The notes below the pieces were generated by a model. It had not been told where the DNA came from, ran no database searches, and saw only the letters and a list, made by a program, of their open reading frames with translations. This document shows, piece after piece, positions 10,897 to 22,790 of a stretch of 64,000 nucleotides of DNA. The position numbers and the translations under genes are program-made. Source of the stretch: Imbricaverruca yamaguchii (taxonomy: Eukaryota; Arthropoda; Thecostraca; Neoverrucidae); assembly GCA_034440575.1 (NCBI GenBank), contig JAOTOL010001343.1:584001-648000 (forward strand), written 5' to 3'. How positions within the stretch are numbered: position 1 is the stretch's first letter; each line of letters opens with the position of its first letter.

Positions 10897-11955
10897 CAGC
10901 TAAGCGATAACATTGTCTTAATCCATGTCATTGCCCCGGACGACAAGACGTTGTCTACGGTGACCTGGTGTGCTTGATGTATGTCTGAAAATTTTTCATT
11001 GGCATGGAATAACAATAGATCAGAAAAAACAGCTATTCCAGAAGGAAGGCTGCTCCAGGAATAGAAGGTGCAGACCATCCGAACAAAAATCGTTCAGTTT
11101 CATCTCTCAAAACTGGCACCTGAGCCATTGACATACTCCAATGTCTACATACAGTTCCTTACCTCACGAATCTCTTCTCGGAATCTCTTCTTCAGTCTTT
11201 GACCATTAAAACAAATTCCGGGAATTGCTTTCATTTCCTCCGTTAAGAAATTGGATGGATATTAACCTTCACCGCGACTAGTGCCTAAAGTAGAAAAATG
11301 CAGCGCAAAAATCTGTGTATTTGAGATTCCTTGTTGGTTCGTCACGGTTGTTTTTCACATGGCAGCATCCAGCACTGAACACTGATCTTCTCTTCGTGAT
11401 GCTTTCTCGATCGAGGTCGAACAGAGTTCTAACATATCAAGAATAGAGTGATCAAATAGAGTCACTTCACCCTGAGGTACACGCCACTATGTTCGCTTAG
11501 TTGTGGTGTCCGGTTTCATATGTATTTTTATATGGCCTGAATAATCTACATGTTCAAGATTGCTGATCTATATTTCCCTCATAGGTCAAGTAGCATGGGT
11601 CGGCTTAATTATTAAGTGCAAATATGGAATGAACATGCTAAGAGAGCGCTAAGTGGTTCATGTTATGCCACTTGACCGATGTTAACGTCAATTTTCCTGT
11701 TAACTCGCTCAGGGACAGAACAAGCGTAGAGCTCCTAAAACTTAAACGCGATGCGAACCCCCTAAATGTGCTTTAATTTTGATCACAATGGCGCCAACGA
11801 ACTCGCTTTGAATCCCTCAGATGATATTTTGAAACATCCTAAGGAGGATGGCTGCCTTCAACTGCCTGTGCCTGCCTGCAACTCTGCTCCACATCTCCTG
11901 GATGGAGTACCTCGGTGGCAGCGCGGGCAGCGGGGCGCTGTCCGGTAGTCATGCT
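10897..11955. other. No gene seen
   Basis: AT-rich single-copy-looking DNA. I found no exon pair, RNA gene or repeat. Confidence 0.4.
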
Positions 11956-13010
11956 GGCCTGTCCCTCCTGCTCGACCGTCACAGCGGCTGCACGTGGCGC
12001 TGACAGCACAAAAACGGCGCGCCGGCACAAAAACGCCGCACCCGCATAAAAACGGCCCGCAGAGCACGGGAAAATATCTGTCCATCTGGAATGCGCTTTT
12101 TTCCGGCCACCGGCGGACTGCGCACACTGCACCGCGAGCATTCGCCGCCACCTGTCGCATGCCGATCTGTCACCCGTCACTCGTCAATCTGTCATCCGCC
12201 GCGCGGGCGCGTCTGTCCCGCGTCGGTCCGCCATCCGGGGACAGCCGTTCGACTCTGGCCGAGTGGCGGCCTGTCACCCGCCACGTCCGTCGTCCGCCAT
12301 CGCGCGAACACCGCCGTCGCCTGCCACGCGTCGGTCCGTCAGTTGCCGTGCCGCCCCATCTGGCGGCTGGCGCGCGGCGAGCTGTCATCGCGTCAGAGAC
12401 GGCCGCGTCCCCCCTCCCCCTCCCCCACCTCACGGGAGTCGCCCTCGGTGGCTGCCGGACCGACACGGCGGACGCGACATCGGTCTGCAGTGTATACAGC
12501 AAAACGCGGCCTGTCGCCGCCTGAACAATATGCCCACTCTGTGGGGCAGACTCCCGGTAGCTGGGACAGCCCGAGCCCCACCAGTGGCAAACGTTTTGAC
12601 TTGCCATCTCCGCGATCTGTGCGGCGGACTCCCGGTAGCTGGGACAGCCCGAGCCCCACCGGTGGTAACGTTCCCCATCTCCGCGGTCTGTGCGGCGGAC
12701 TCCCGGTAGCTGGGACAGCCCGAGCCCCACCGGTGGTAACGTTCCCCATCTCCGCGGTCTGTGCGGCGGACTTCCGGTGGCTGGGACAGCCCGAGCCCCA
12801 CCGGTGGTAACGTTCCCCATCTCCGCGGTCTGTGCGGCGGACTCCCGGTAGCTGGGACAGCCCGAGCCCCATCGGTGCAGTGGCGCGCGGTCCGGCCTCC
12901 AATCTCGGCGGTCTCGACTCTGGTGTGTTCGGGTCGGCCGCCGTGAGCCGCCATCGTCCGGTGGACACACAGAGCTGACGACCTCGTGTCTCACCAGCTG
13001 ATATGCGGCG
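11956..13010. other. GC-rich, CpG-rich block
   Basis: About 1 kb of very GC-rich, CpG-dense DNA in AT-rich surroundings. It starts with three degenerate copies of a CACAAAAACGGC-type word (12006-12056) and ends in the 71-bp array. Open frames on both strands come from base composition. It could be a CpG island; no T-box or other recognisable exon is in it. Confidence 0.45.
12548..12890. repeat. 71-bp tandem repeat, about 5 copies
   Basis: GCGGCGGACT-type words start at 12621, 12692, 12763 and 12834, an exact 71-bp spacing, with a diverged first copy near 12550. Each unit contains CCCGGTAGCTGGGACAGCCC. Copies are nearly identical, so the expansion is recent. Confidence 0.9.
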
Positions 13011-15335
13011 CGACGAGATCGTCGGGTCGTATCTCGTCACTTGTGCATCAACTCGCCAATGTATGGCGACATGTATTGCACCTTTTCTACGATTTCACCG
13101 GAAGGGTTGTGGAATTGAGTATTTATTGTATGCGATGCCACTAAGATTATCACCGTGGTTACTCTCGGTTGAACTCCTGCCGGTGATGCACGTATTGTAC
13201 CGAGAAATAGTAGCCGAGTTATTCTACTCTGATATCAGGATTGTGCCATGGTGGACGATTCCATTTGACCACATAGGGCTGCTTATCAAACACACCAAGC
13301 TGTAGAGCTAGCTGCATGTAAGCGTTGCGTGCCGAATGCCGTCTACATTTGCGCTGTATCTAGGCTGCATAATCCGGCTACATTACCAGGCTAGATTAAG
13401 AAGCCGATTATGCATCACATGGTCGAGATTACGCATCACGTAGGTGTAATTATGCCTCACATAGTTAATGCTTCTCTTGTCACCGCTTAGACAAGCTACC
13501 TGTACTAGTATCACATACAATGCTAATGTTCTTCTTGTGGCCCAATGTCCAATGACCACCATTTATGTTGTTCATTTCAATGCTATTCTCAGTGTTAGCA
13601 AGATTCGGCAAAATACCGCAATTCAGTGCCTGTGGAGCTCCATATTCACTTCGTTAATCACTTCACAACAATCTGGATAGTCATCAAGTGGCGCTGCAAA
13701 AGTGCCAGGTGCAACAAATCCGACCCAGTCAACTTATCAGATGCATCGCGAATCGGACTTCCGGTTCAGAGGAGCAAAAGTCCGTCAGCTCATTATCCAG
13801 GGTGTGTGACAAGAGAGGGCGTAAAACGGGTTAGAAGGCAAAACGGTAGGCTGCATAGCACGAGTTCTTGTTCCACACGTCCTCCACGCCACCTCTGCTA
13901 CGCTACCAGATCGGGTCGCTGGTTTTGCACCAGCACGTCCCGCAGCAAGCAAGAAAGTCAACTCTGTCTCTCTGCCGTTCTAACCGGCCATGAGAATTGG
14001 AAGAGCTGCCGGGTGGTTGACGTGGCACGTGTGAGTGTCCTTAGGCTGTCACAAAAATGTCCTTAGGGCCAGAAGGGGCCACCAGTCCACGTTTGGCAGC
14101 GATGCCAATGCCTGTACACCACTGCGATCTGTTGACGAATATCGCAGACACAGGTCCACGACCGCACTGTAAGGAATGCTGCCGTATCCGAAAAATATTG
14201 TGTGACTAGTCTTCAGATATTTGTCCAGTATTTGTGACAGTCTGACAACGTTTCGATCCTCCGTCCCAGTTCTCTCACGACCTTTCGACGTGCGGAAGAG
14301 GGGGGACGACGCTATATAGCAAGCCAGCTGAGTGTGTCGTAAAACAACCCAAGCCTCTTCTCCTGGCTCCTGAAGGCGTCACCCTGCGGGCACCCTGAAA
14401 GTCTCCAGCTTAAGCCTGCCACGGGGCAGACTATCGGGTGGCGTACACCCAGGATGCGGCAGCAAATGTGGAGTAATCGTCGTGCCGCTTGGCCGACGCT
14501 GGCTGGCCGGCTGGCGGAGCATGGTTCGCATCTACACAGGCGTCGTGGTGTTGTGGTATGGCTCGGGAGGAAGGAGACAGGGTGTTCTATCAGGAGAATC
14601 CTCCGCTCGCCGAGACGAAAATATTTCGCAGAGAGCACTGCGGCAATGGTATATTACAGACGTCGAAACTGTGTACATGCCATGGAAGCCATGACCAGAA
14701 ACTAAATACGAAAGTGTCTGTGAAGCGATTTTGAATATTAGGTTTCGGCGTCTGTTATGAATTTTATTATTATTGAAGTTAAGATTTTGCCATGATAATC
14801 TTTGTTCAGATTAGAAAAACAAGCTAAGTTGTATCCAAAAAGTAAGGTTCTATTTCGGGCTGCCACTTCAGACCAAAAAAAGAAGCATTGGAGTAAATGG
14901 TCGGGTACTTTCCCATCTTCGGTGGTTGGAAAACTTCAACTAATTGCCAGTTCCAGTCACCATCCGCATGCTGAATTTAGGAATATTTTGCAGATATTTG
15001 GGGCGTCAGCCACAGACAAGCAAACGCAATTATCTGACAATGGCAGAAGCAATGGTGGAAAATCCGCCAGCAAGCATCAAATGTTTTCTCCAGCCAGCGT
15101 GCATAGGCAGCTGAAACCCTTCACAATATGCGGCATGCTGCGTGCGCTTGTACTAAGCCTCAGTGAAAACTCCCAATGCTGGGGTGTACCAAAGTCACTG
15201 GCATGTACCAAAGTTGTTGGCATGCATGAAAGTTGCTCGTGTGTACCAAAGGTGACCTGGTGACTATGTTTTCTTTTAATGATTAGACGAACATACGACT
15301 ACGGTTGGCTGAAGCACCAGCAATGTTGCAGGCCA
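13011..15335. other. No gene seen
   Basis: Mixed-composition DNA. Open frames near 13626-14066, 14454-14705 and 14802-15263 lack splice-phase partners or recognisable motifs. The missing 5' T-box exon was searched for here by its expected conserved residues and not found. Confidence 0.4.
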
Positions 15336-15339
15336 TGCC

Positions 15340-16075
15340 CTGGAGCAGCACACGGGCTGGATATCCGCATCGATATCCGCTTGGTACGGATAACGAAGCG
15401 GATTGAACATGATTTGGAGAAACGAAGCGGATACGGATTGGAGATGGATTGACACTACCGAGTTTTTCCGTGAAAATGTAGTTGCCATTAAGTACTCCCC
15501 TTCCTTAATAGTATCGATCCTGCCTAATCGATAGTCAATTATTCATATTATTCGAGCTCAGCAACATTCGTTTACATTTGGACTGCATGCAACTGTTTCG
15601 TCTTCTGTTGTGAAACTGGTGATAATACTGGTCGTATTTCATGATTTGCTGGTAACTTTTTGCTTCATGTTTGTTTGCTTTGCTTTTGCTTTTGCTTCAT
15701 GTTCGTTTGCTTCATGTTCGCTTTGTGTGTTCCTTGTCTGTAAAATAGCCTGGACTACTGTACGTATGATTCGAAGCTAAATTGGATCCTTCTGCAAAGT
15801 ATGGTGCTGTTAATGAAAGCTATAATCAGCATTTAACACAAAAGTTCTTTAAGTTCTTCCTTGCCTTGTTGATTAGGAAATTGCATATTCTCGCGGGTCC
15901 AGTTGGTATTTATAATTGTACACAATCAGGTTTTAGCTATGTTGCGCCTTTGAAAACTGATTGGATGACCGATTGAAGTCTCTCTTCGGTACGGATATCA
16001 ATATGGATTCGACTGATTCTTACAGAACAGAACGGATTCGAAAATTCCAATCCGTGTTATGCCCTGCCTTGCACG
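15340..16075. mobile_element. Candidate non-autonomous hAT element (tentative)
   Basis: Both ends are rich in inverted ATCCG/CGGAT words. The left part (CACACGGGCTGGATATCCGC, 15350) faces the inverse of AATCCGTGTTATGCCCTG (16050-16068). CGGATATC and GAAGCGGAT recur near both ends. No coding sequence and no firm target duplication. Confidence 0.35.
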
Positions 16076-16235
16076 GGTAAGATTGCATGGCTTCCTGCTG
16101 TCGCTAGCTGGGTTCTCCTACTTCCCTGCAAGGCTTTCCGCATCTATTTTCCACAAAAAAAACATCATAGCATTTTGCGTAGTTCTGGTTTGATGCATAA
16201 CAAACAGCTGACCGACGCACTGCTGTCCGTTGCAG

Positions 16236-16349
16236 GCAGATTTTCCCGCAGATGAAGTTCCGTCTGTCCGGACTGGAGCCGAAGGCGAACTACATCCTGC
16301 TGCTGGACGTCGTGTCCGCCGACGACTGTCGCTACAAGTTCCACAACAG
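16236..16349 (+). CDS. bi: T-box factor (Tbx2/3, bifid type), first exon in window
   Basis: Internal exon, 114 bp, after a CCGTTGCAG acceptor. The first base completes a codon from an upstream exon outside the window, and the last two (AG) open a Ser codon. It encodes [17 protein letters not shown], then a beta-strand block (NYILLLDVV) and [10 protein letters not shown]. This is the N-terminal third of the T-box DNA-binding domain, which in Tbx2/3 factors binds T-half-site DNA and mainly represses target genes in the nucleus. The FPQMKFR form points to arthropod bifid/optomotor-blind, whereas vertebrate Tbx2 differs here. The preceding part of the T-box and the N-terminus are missing from the window. 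The GTGCGT donor is normal. Confidence 0.93.
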
Positions 16350-17140
16350 GTGCGTCACTGGCGTCGGCTGCCTGCTGGTGGGGAAGTGCTCTCTCCTGGC
16401 GCGTCTGCACCGTGCACACCGCTCAAATGTTGGCGGCGCGTGCACACAAGGAGGGAAGGCAGCATGGCCAACACCCATTTTCTGTATTTTGGCAATTAGC
16501 TCTATGGTGTAGCGTGGAAAGAATGAAGTGCATGGAATTGTCGGAAAAAGTGGGCAGTTTGCTTGTAAAGTCGGCTCTTTCGATTTAGGGATCGGATGTT
16601 CAGCATCAAAGTCTCCGGAAAGTGAGTGGCATGGCCCCTACCGCATTGCTCCTAGTGCAGCACTGGCGAAAAAAAAAAACAGCCTAATGGCGTGCGGAAG
16701 CGAATGGCGACAAGGTCTCATGTGCCTGAGCTAATTGGGACTATCCACTTACGGGGCCCAATGCTTAAATCCATTGGCTTGCAACACTTTAGAGATGCTC
16801 AGGCATTCCCAAAGTGCAGTTAGCCTCCAGTAGCCACAGGACCAGGCCATTCAGGTGTGACCGCTTCTGATCAGATGCCTTAGCACTTGGCGCCGATGCT
16901 GGTCAAGGCTCAGTGATGTCGCCATGAAGATGTGTCTCTGGTCCCATGACACTTTCCATTGATTGAAGATATCGGCACGGCAGTTGCGATCATATCGATT
17001 TCGGTACCTCATGCGGATACGATTAAAGTCGCAAGACTGTTCGACCATTTCCCAAATATCCCTGGCTCCAATCCCGCCGCATTAGTGTGTTTCTATGGAA
17101 ATAGCTGCTCGCTTCAGTGGAAGCTGGTCTTAATCGAGCT
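16350..17140. other. T-box intron (5' part)
   Basis: Left portion of a 1,073-bp intron. No element recognised. The 3' part is the splice-acceptor repeat listed next. Confidence 0.7.
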
Positions 17141-17450
17141 TCCGTCGATGCATGTCGGTTCGCCTGTGCTCACCACGTGACCTTCAGCCTCTGTTCGTCA
17201 GCTACTGGGTGGTGGCGGGTGTCGGTTCGCCTTTTGCTTTTTCTGCCATGTCGGGTTCGCCTGTGCTCACCACGTGACCTCTGTTCGTCAGCCACTGGGT
17301 GGTGGCGGGCATGTCGGCTCGCCTGTGCTCACCACGTGACCTTCAGCCTCTGTTCGTCAGCCACTGGGTGGTGGCGGGCATGTCGGTTCGCCTGTGCTCA
17401 CCACGTGACCTCTGTTCGTCAGCCACTGGGTGGTGGCGGGCAAAGCGGAC
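17141..17450. repeat. Tandem repeat carrying the splice acceptor of the next exon
   Basis: CTCTGTTCGTCAG followed by CYACTGGGTGGTGGCGGG occurs four times, with the AG at 17201, 17291, 17360 and 17422. Between copies lies a TGTCGGTTCGCCTGTGCTC / ACCACGTGACC spacer; spacings are 90, 69 and 62 bp. Only the last copy runs on into the coding exon. The unit therefore includes about 18-19 bases of exon plus the acceptor. Use of an upstream copy would shift the reading frame. Confidence 0.9.
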
Positions 17451-17576
17451 CCGGAGATGCCGAAGCGGATGTACATCCACCCGGACAGCCCTGCCTCGGG
17501 CGAGCACTGGATGCGCAAGGTGGTCTCCTTCCACAAGCTCAAGCTCACCAACAACATCTCCGACAAACACGGCTAC
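17423..17576 (+). CDS. bi: T-box factor, second exon in window
   Basis: Exon of 154 bp. The first base C completes AG|C (Ser). It encodes [17 protein letters not shown], the segment [15 protein letters not shown] and the strongly conserved [12 protein letters not shown] plus ISDKHGY, and it ends in phase 0 at a TAC|GTGAGT donor. [10 protein letters not shown] and NNISDKHG are diagnostic of the Tbx2/3 subfamily. The usual Ser-Arg-Trp-Met-Val block at the start reads Ser-His-Trp-Val-Val here. Those first residues lie in the part of the exon that is duplicated in the upstream repeat, so the change may be linked to repeat turnover. The exon is otherwise intact. Confidence 0.96.
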
Positions 17577-18439
17577 GTGAGTGTTCAGTGTGGGAACCGT
17601 AGGTGGAGTCTCCTACAGCTTTTCGGGTATTCAAGCTCCTTCAGAGTCTTCGTCCGGCCCCGCAATGATTTCTAACCTAGCGTGGTATGTTCCATGGTCG
17701 TCGCGTTCTTACTTGTTGAAAGGCTTTGGCAACTCTCCACCCCAATGTTGGCTTGCACCCTGCTAATAATTTATTCTTTACCTCCGACGCTATTCGAACC
17801 AAAACAAAATTGATGTCAATGGGGGGGGGGGGGGGGGTGCTTGCAGTGTGGGTGGATTGCTTCAAATTATTACTATTTCATACTGATAAGACCCTGTGAT
17901 GATGTTAAGATTTTTCACCCAAACTATGACGTCATATACAGGCAAAAAAAAAAAGTCCCACAATGGCAACAGCAATGGTGGAAAATCTGCCAGCAAGCAA
18001 AGGTCGTATGGAACCTATATACATAATTAACGGAAGCATCCAACGGTACACTGCATGGTGTATGCACAACCTTCTCCCCTCTCCAATATTTCTGTAAAAA
18101 TTCGCCCGTGGTGGCTGCTGCCATCACTAGCGGTAACTGTCAGAGTTTCTGTGCTGGAACATGTACATACCTGATCTTAACCAGATTGAACGAGTTCCAA
18201 AAATACATATAGTGGCTGTCAACTTTTCATGGCAAAGGAGCTTCCAAGGAGAAAGCTTCCAGCATCAGTTCCTTTCGCCGCCACCTAGGCAGGCATCCGC
18301 CGAATCCAAAAGCAGCAGTTCTGCCGACGCCCCGTGCAACCTGTAAAACGAAGACGTACAACGGTAAACAGATCAAACAAAGCGAACCACCACTCTTCTC
18401 ACACACGTCCGAATCGATGTGACAATTGCTTCGTTCTTC

Positions 18440-18690
18440 TTGCCACTCCGGTTCTCGTCGTCTCACTTTCGTCGCAGCCCGGCTCCTTTGCCCGTCCTAC
18501 GCCGTTTGTCGCCTCTCTCGCGCCCTGCGCCGTACCCTGCCCCGTTCCGCTCTATTGCCCCGATTCTGCCCCCCCTACTCCGGCCCCCTACCCGGCTCCT
18601 GGCCCACCCTGCTCCAGCCCCGGCCAGCTCCGATCCCAGTGTAATTCTGTTTTCTGTCTCACTCCAGTCCCCGCCCCGCTCCTACCTCCG
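18440..18690. repeat. CCGGCTCC-type pyrimidine-rich degenerate repeat
   Basis: Imperfect CCCCGCTCC/GGCTCCTG words in tandem. In reverse orientation they resemble the GGAGCC blocks at 10437-10896, so this may be a decayed inverted copy of the same element. Confidence 0.5.
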
Positions 18691-19535
18691 CTCCATTCGA
18701 GCTCCTGGCTCGCCCAAGCGCCTGGCGACACAAATCTCACTTGTGTCCTCTTAGAAGAAGAAAACAATGCGTAACTACGGGATTTGTGGCCGGAATTGGC
18801 TAATCAAGTCCACTTGGCGAGCCTTCAGTGTGTTTCAGAACCACGCTAAATGATGAAGGCGGTAAAATGTGTAACCCAATACGCGTTGTGTTAAGGCGAA
18901 TGGTTGTTTGCTCACTTTACAAACAAAGGAGCAGGCGTAGTTGCTGTTTGTCTCCTTTTCCAACCCTCTACACCGAAGAGTTGAAAAGAGAAGCTTTGTG
19001 CACTGGCGGTGTAACAGTTCCAACAGCTTGCACCGGGAGGGTACGAGGTTCATCCCGGGCGTCATTCCTCCGGAGTGGCGCTACTTATCGATACTAAAAT
19101 TGAAGGACGTGGAGTGTGTTTGGGGTCCGGGAAGGGACACAGACTTTTGCTGAGGCGGTGTTTTCTGCTGAAAATTTCGGTAGAGTTGCGCACTCGGGCC
19201 TTTAAAGTGTAAAGCCGAAAAATTGTGAAGGAAAGAAGTGCTGTTGTGCTTTACCGATGGGGCACATAAAAAAATTTCCTAATCATTAATAGGTAGGCGG
19301 GAGTGCCCTTCCACACCCGTGCGACCTAATTGTGTTAAAATCCAGGGATGAGAGTAGGTCATGGTGTTAAAGTCAAGGTAAGTCACACCACTCCCCGCTC
19401 GTATTTATTGCTGAACAGATCCCGCCGCCAAATATTAATAAAATATGTTCCTGAAGCCCTCTCAGACAATTAGCAAAGCTAGTAATGTCGTCGAGGGTTC
19501 CAGCAAAGACTGTGCTGTAGGTGTTAATGGGGAAA

Positions 19536-19537
19536 TA

Positions 19538-19563
<26 letters not shown>
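19536..19563. repeat. (TA)n microsatellite
   Basis: About 13 TA dinucleotides immediately left of a GC-rich block. Confidence 0.9.
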
Positions 19564-19568
<5 letters not shown>

Positions 19569-19569
19569 C

Positions 19570-20060
19570 GATCAGGGGGCGCTGTTCTGCGATCGTAGGG
19601 TGCCGGCCTTCAGCCCTGCCTTCACTGTACATGGCTCTCCGCCGGTGCATCACACCCTGTCTCTGTACCCCGCTCGCCGCGTGGCTCGCACCTCAGCCGC
19701 GCTCCGGTGTCCCGCTTTGTCGCCCGTCTCCGTCGCTCAGCAGTCGGGCCAGGTCGGTGGCCGGGGGCCGGTCGGTGCCGACGGTATCCACTTGCCGACG
19801 GCGGCCCATCTCCGGCCATCGTCGGTCGGCGCCTTTCGTCGGCACGAGCCGGCCGGCGCCGCCGCCGCCGCCGAATTAGTTTGTAATTGTTGCCGGCTGA
19901 GGACCCCCGGCCCCGACCGGTCGGACGGCCTCGGCCCGGTCGGACGCCAGGTCGCGGTCACACCTCACACCCCGACACGGCCTCGTGCCGCCACCGTCCG
20001 CCACGTCCCGGCTGGCTGGCCAGTTACCGGACACGGCGCGCCGGCCAATGCTCTTCGCTA
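19570..20060. other. GC-rich block between two (TA)n tracts
   Basis: About 490 bp of CpG-dense DNA with repeated CGGTCGG/GCCGCC words, sharply bounded by AT repeats. No splice-consistent exon. It may be a CpG island or an intronic regulatory element. Confidence 0.45.
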
Positions 20061-20134
20061 ACAAACAAATGACTCGAAAATAGGGCTCGATCTGGCCCTG
20101 ACTCTCACGCACACGCACTATATAACCCCACTAT

Positions 20135-20137
<3 letters not shown>

Positions 20138-20185
<48 letters not shown>
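20138..20185. repeat. (TA)n microsatellite
   Basis: About 22 TA dinucleotides, followed by TG/CT-rich simple sequence to about 20310. Confidence 0.95.
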
Positions 20186-20188
<3 letters not shown>

Positions 20189-20739
20189 GATGTGTGTATT
20201 TGCGTGTGTATGTGTATGTATGTCCCTCTCCAACTCCACTATATCTCTCCTTCACCCCTCTGCCTCTCTCTCTCTCTCTCTTTCTCTGTCTCCCCGTCTC
20301 TATGTCGCTGTCGCTCGCTTGCCACGTGCTCGGTCGGTCGACGTGTGTAGCAATTAGTAACTTGCCAGGGGCTTCCATGGCGGCATCCGCATTACTTCCC
20401 GTCTTAATTTCGTCGGGAACAGTGAAAAACCCGTAGCCATCCATTTGCCCGTCACCCAGGCCGGCCTCCCGGGCTGGGACAGAAAGCGAGCCGAAGTAAT
20501 TGACTGTTCAGCTGTAAAGAGAAAAGGAGGACCGCTATTTGTACAGCGGAGAGCACGGCCGATTATGTGTGTAGAACCTCTCCGGGTGGTATAGGCACCC
20601 GGGCGACAAGCTTGTGCTGCTGCTGTTGAATCACAAATGAACTATGACTTGCTTTTTATGCTGCCTGTTACTAACCGCGATTCGATGTCCCGATGGGTTA
20701 GTTTACCAAAACATGGCCTTGGGGATAAGTGGGAGATGT

Positions 20740-20990
20740 CTGACGACAAAACACGTCAGTCGTAACTTCATAATCCTCTGGTGACGCCACTTTTTGAGGG
20801 GATACATTTTGAGGTGCGGTTTCGTGCTCTACTTGTCGATCGCTTTCCGATGGATAACACCTCTTTCGTTTTCGTGCATTTACTAGTTTGGAAATTAGAG
20901 GGGGCGTATGACGGTCCACCACCGAAAATGGTTGGGAGAATGTGACCGGAAAGCTCGGGTTAAGCCAAGTTAGTTCACTTTAACTTCAGG
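20740..20990. mobile_element. Dispersed repeat, copy 1
   Basis: Shares a collinear stretch with 45845-46040: CGCTTTCCGATG, then ACACCTCTTTCGTTTTCGTG, then TTAGAGGGGG and GACCGGAAAG...GGTTAAGC. The two copies have the same orientation and are about 75-80% alike by eye. They look like decayed copies of one transposable element of unknown class. Confidence 0.65.
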
Positions 20991-21654
20991 TCAATCGCGA
21001 TTGCCTAATAGGTCAAGTTTTCCCTCCTAACATTCACTCATATGATCACGGCCGGATGACGCAAACCTTGGAACCCCTTGACAAAATCATGTTTGGGTAT
21101 CTGACTGGGGAGAAAATGCCCGACGAGAATCTCTACGATTGGTGCAATACCCACTTAGCTGGCCTGGATCGTGGGGGGGGGTATGGAGCTGATCTGATCC
21201 GAACTGAACTAAGGGTAGGTCCTATGAGGACCTCATTGTACCTAGATCAAGACCGTGTATCGGACTCATCTGGTCTGGACCGAGCAGGAGGGTCTTGCCT
21301 AGAGTTGACTTGACCTGGAGTTCACCTGACCTGTACTGGGGTCATGTCTCGAGTTGGCCTGAACTGAAGCCGACCCGACCTGCGTGTGGTCAGGTCTGCA
21401 GTTGACCTGCCTCCTGGCGTGTGTCTGGGTCGTCTGGAGCCGGACTGACACGGGCCGGACCGGACCTGGAGCTCAGACAAGGAGCTGAGATCCGGAGCCC
21501 GCTCTGTCGACTCAGATCGGCGCCGATAGATTGGTCGGCAGATAATCGGCGGGTGCCGGGCCGAAACGCCGCCCCGGTCCGGACAGGCAATTTACGAGGG
21601 CGGCGACGCCGGCGACGCCTGACCTTGTTGGCCCTGCCCAACCTGCTGACCCGT

Positions 21655-22790
21655 CCGCGACATTCCTGATGACGTCGGCGTCGCCTGATCTTGCTGTCCC
21701 GGCTCCTGACCCGTCCGCGACATTCCTGATGACGTCGGCGTCGCCTGATCTTGCTGTCCCTGCTCCTGACCCGTCCGCGACATCCCTGATGACGTCGGCG
21801 TCGCCTGATCTTGCTGGCCCGGCTCCTGATCCGTGCGCGACATTCCTGATCACGTCGGCGTCGCCTGATCTTGCTGTCCCTGCTTACCCTCCTGACCCGT
21901 CCGCGACATTCCTGATGACGTCGGCGTCGCCTGATCTTGCTGTCCCTGCTTACCTTCCTGACCCGTCCGCGACATCCCTGATGAACTATACGTGGCGTCG
22001 CCTGATCTTGCTGTCCCTGCTTACCTTCCTGACCCGTCCGCGACATCCCTGATGACGTCGGCGTCGCCTGATCTTGCTGTCCTGCTACCCTCCTGACCCG
22101 TCCGCGACATCCCTGATGACGTCGGCGTCGCCTGATCTTGCTGCCCTCTGACCCGTCGCGACACCCTGATGACGTCGGCGTCGCCTGATCGCTGCCCTTT
22201 CTGACCCGTCCGCGACATTCCTGATGACGTCGGCGTCGCCTGATCTTGCTGTCCCGCTTACGCTCCTGACCCGTCCGCGACATTCCTGATGACGTCGGCG
22301 TCGCCTGATCTTGCTGTCCCTGCTTACCTTCCTGACCCGTCCGCGACATCCCTGATGACGTCGGCGTCGCCTGATCTTGCTGTCCCGGCTCCTGACCCGT
22401 CCGCGACATTCCTGATGACGTCGGCGTCGCCTGATCTTGCTGTCCCTGCTTACCTTCCTGACCCGTCCGCGACATCCCTGATGACGTCGGCGTCGCCTGA
22501 TCTTGCTGGCCCGGCTCCTGACCCGTCCGCGACATCCCTGATGACGTCGGCGTCGCCTGATCTTGCTGGCCCGGCTCCTGACCCGTCCGCGACATTCCTG
22601 ATCACGTCGGCGTCGCCTGATCTTGCTGGCCCGGCTCCTGATCCGTGCGCGACATTCCTGATCACGTCGGCGTCGCCTGATCTTGCTGTCCCTGCTTACC
22701 CTCCTGACCCGTCCGCGACATTCCTGATGACGTCGGCGTCGCCTGATCTTGCTGGCTCGGCTCCTGATCCGTGCGCGACATTCCTGATGG
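21655..22790. repeat. 60-67-bp minisatellite, about 19 copies, with TGACGTCG in each unit
   Basis: The unit runs GACATTCCTGATGACGTCGG, then CGTCGCCTGATCTTGCTG and a variable CTCCTGACCCGTCCGC junction. Units of 60 bp keep one reading frame (20 residues) and 66-67-bp units insert a TTACC word. Nearly every unit carries the TGACGTC core of a CREB/ATF site. The long open frames on both strands come from the unit length and are not genes. Confidence 0.93.

Noticed and set aside
11994..13040. Several 100-270-codon frames in the GC-rich block
   Set aside because: Overlapping on both strands; half of each is the 71-bp repeat. No T-box N-terminal residues found.
14802..15263. 153-codon open frame
   Set aside because: No recognised domain, no splice partner in phase, repetitive C-terminal end; treated as chance.
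21390..22595. Open frames of 200-400 codons on both strands
   Set aside because: They follow the 60-bp repeat unit, exist on both strands at once, and show only repeated 20-residue peptides.
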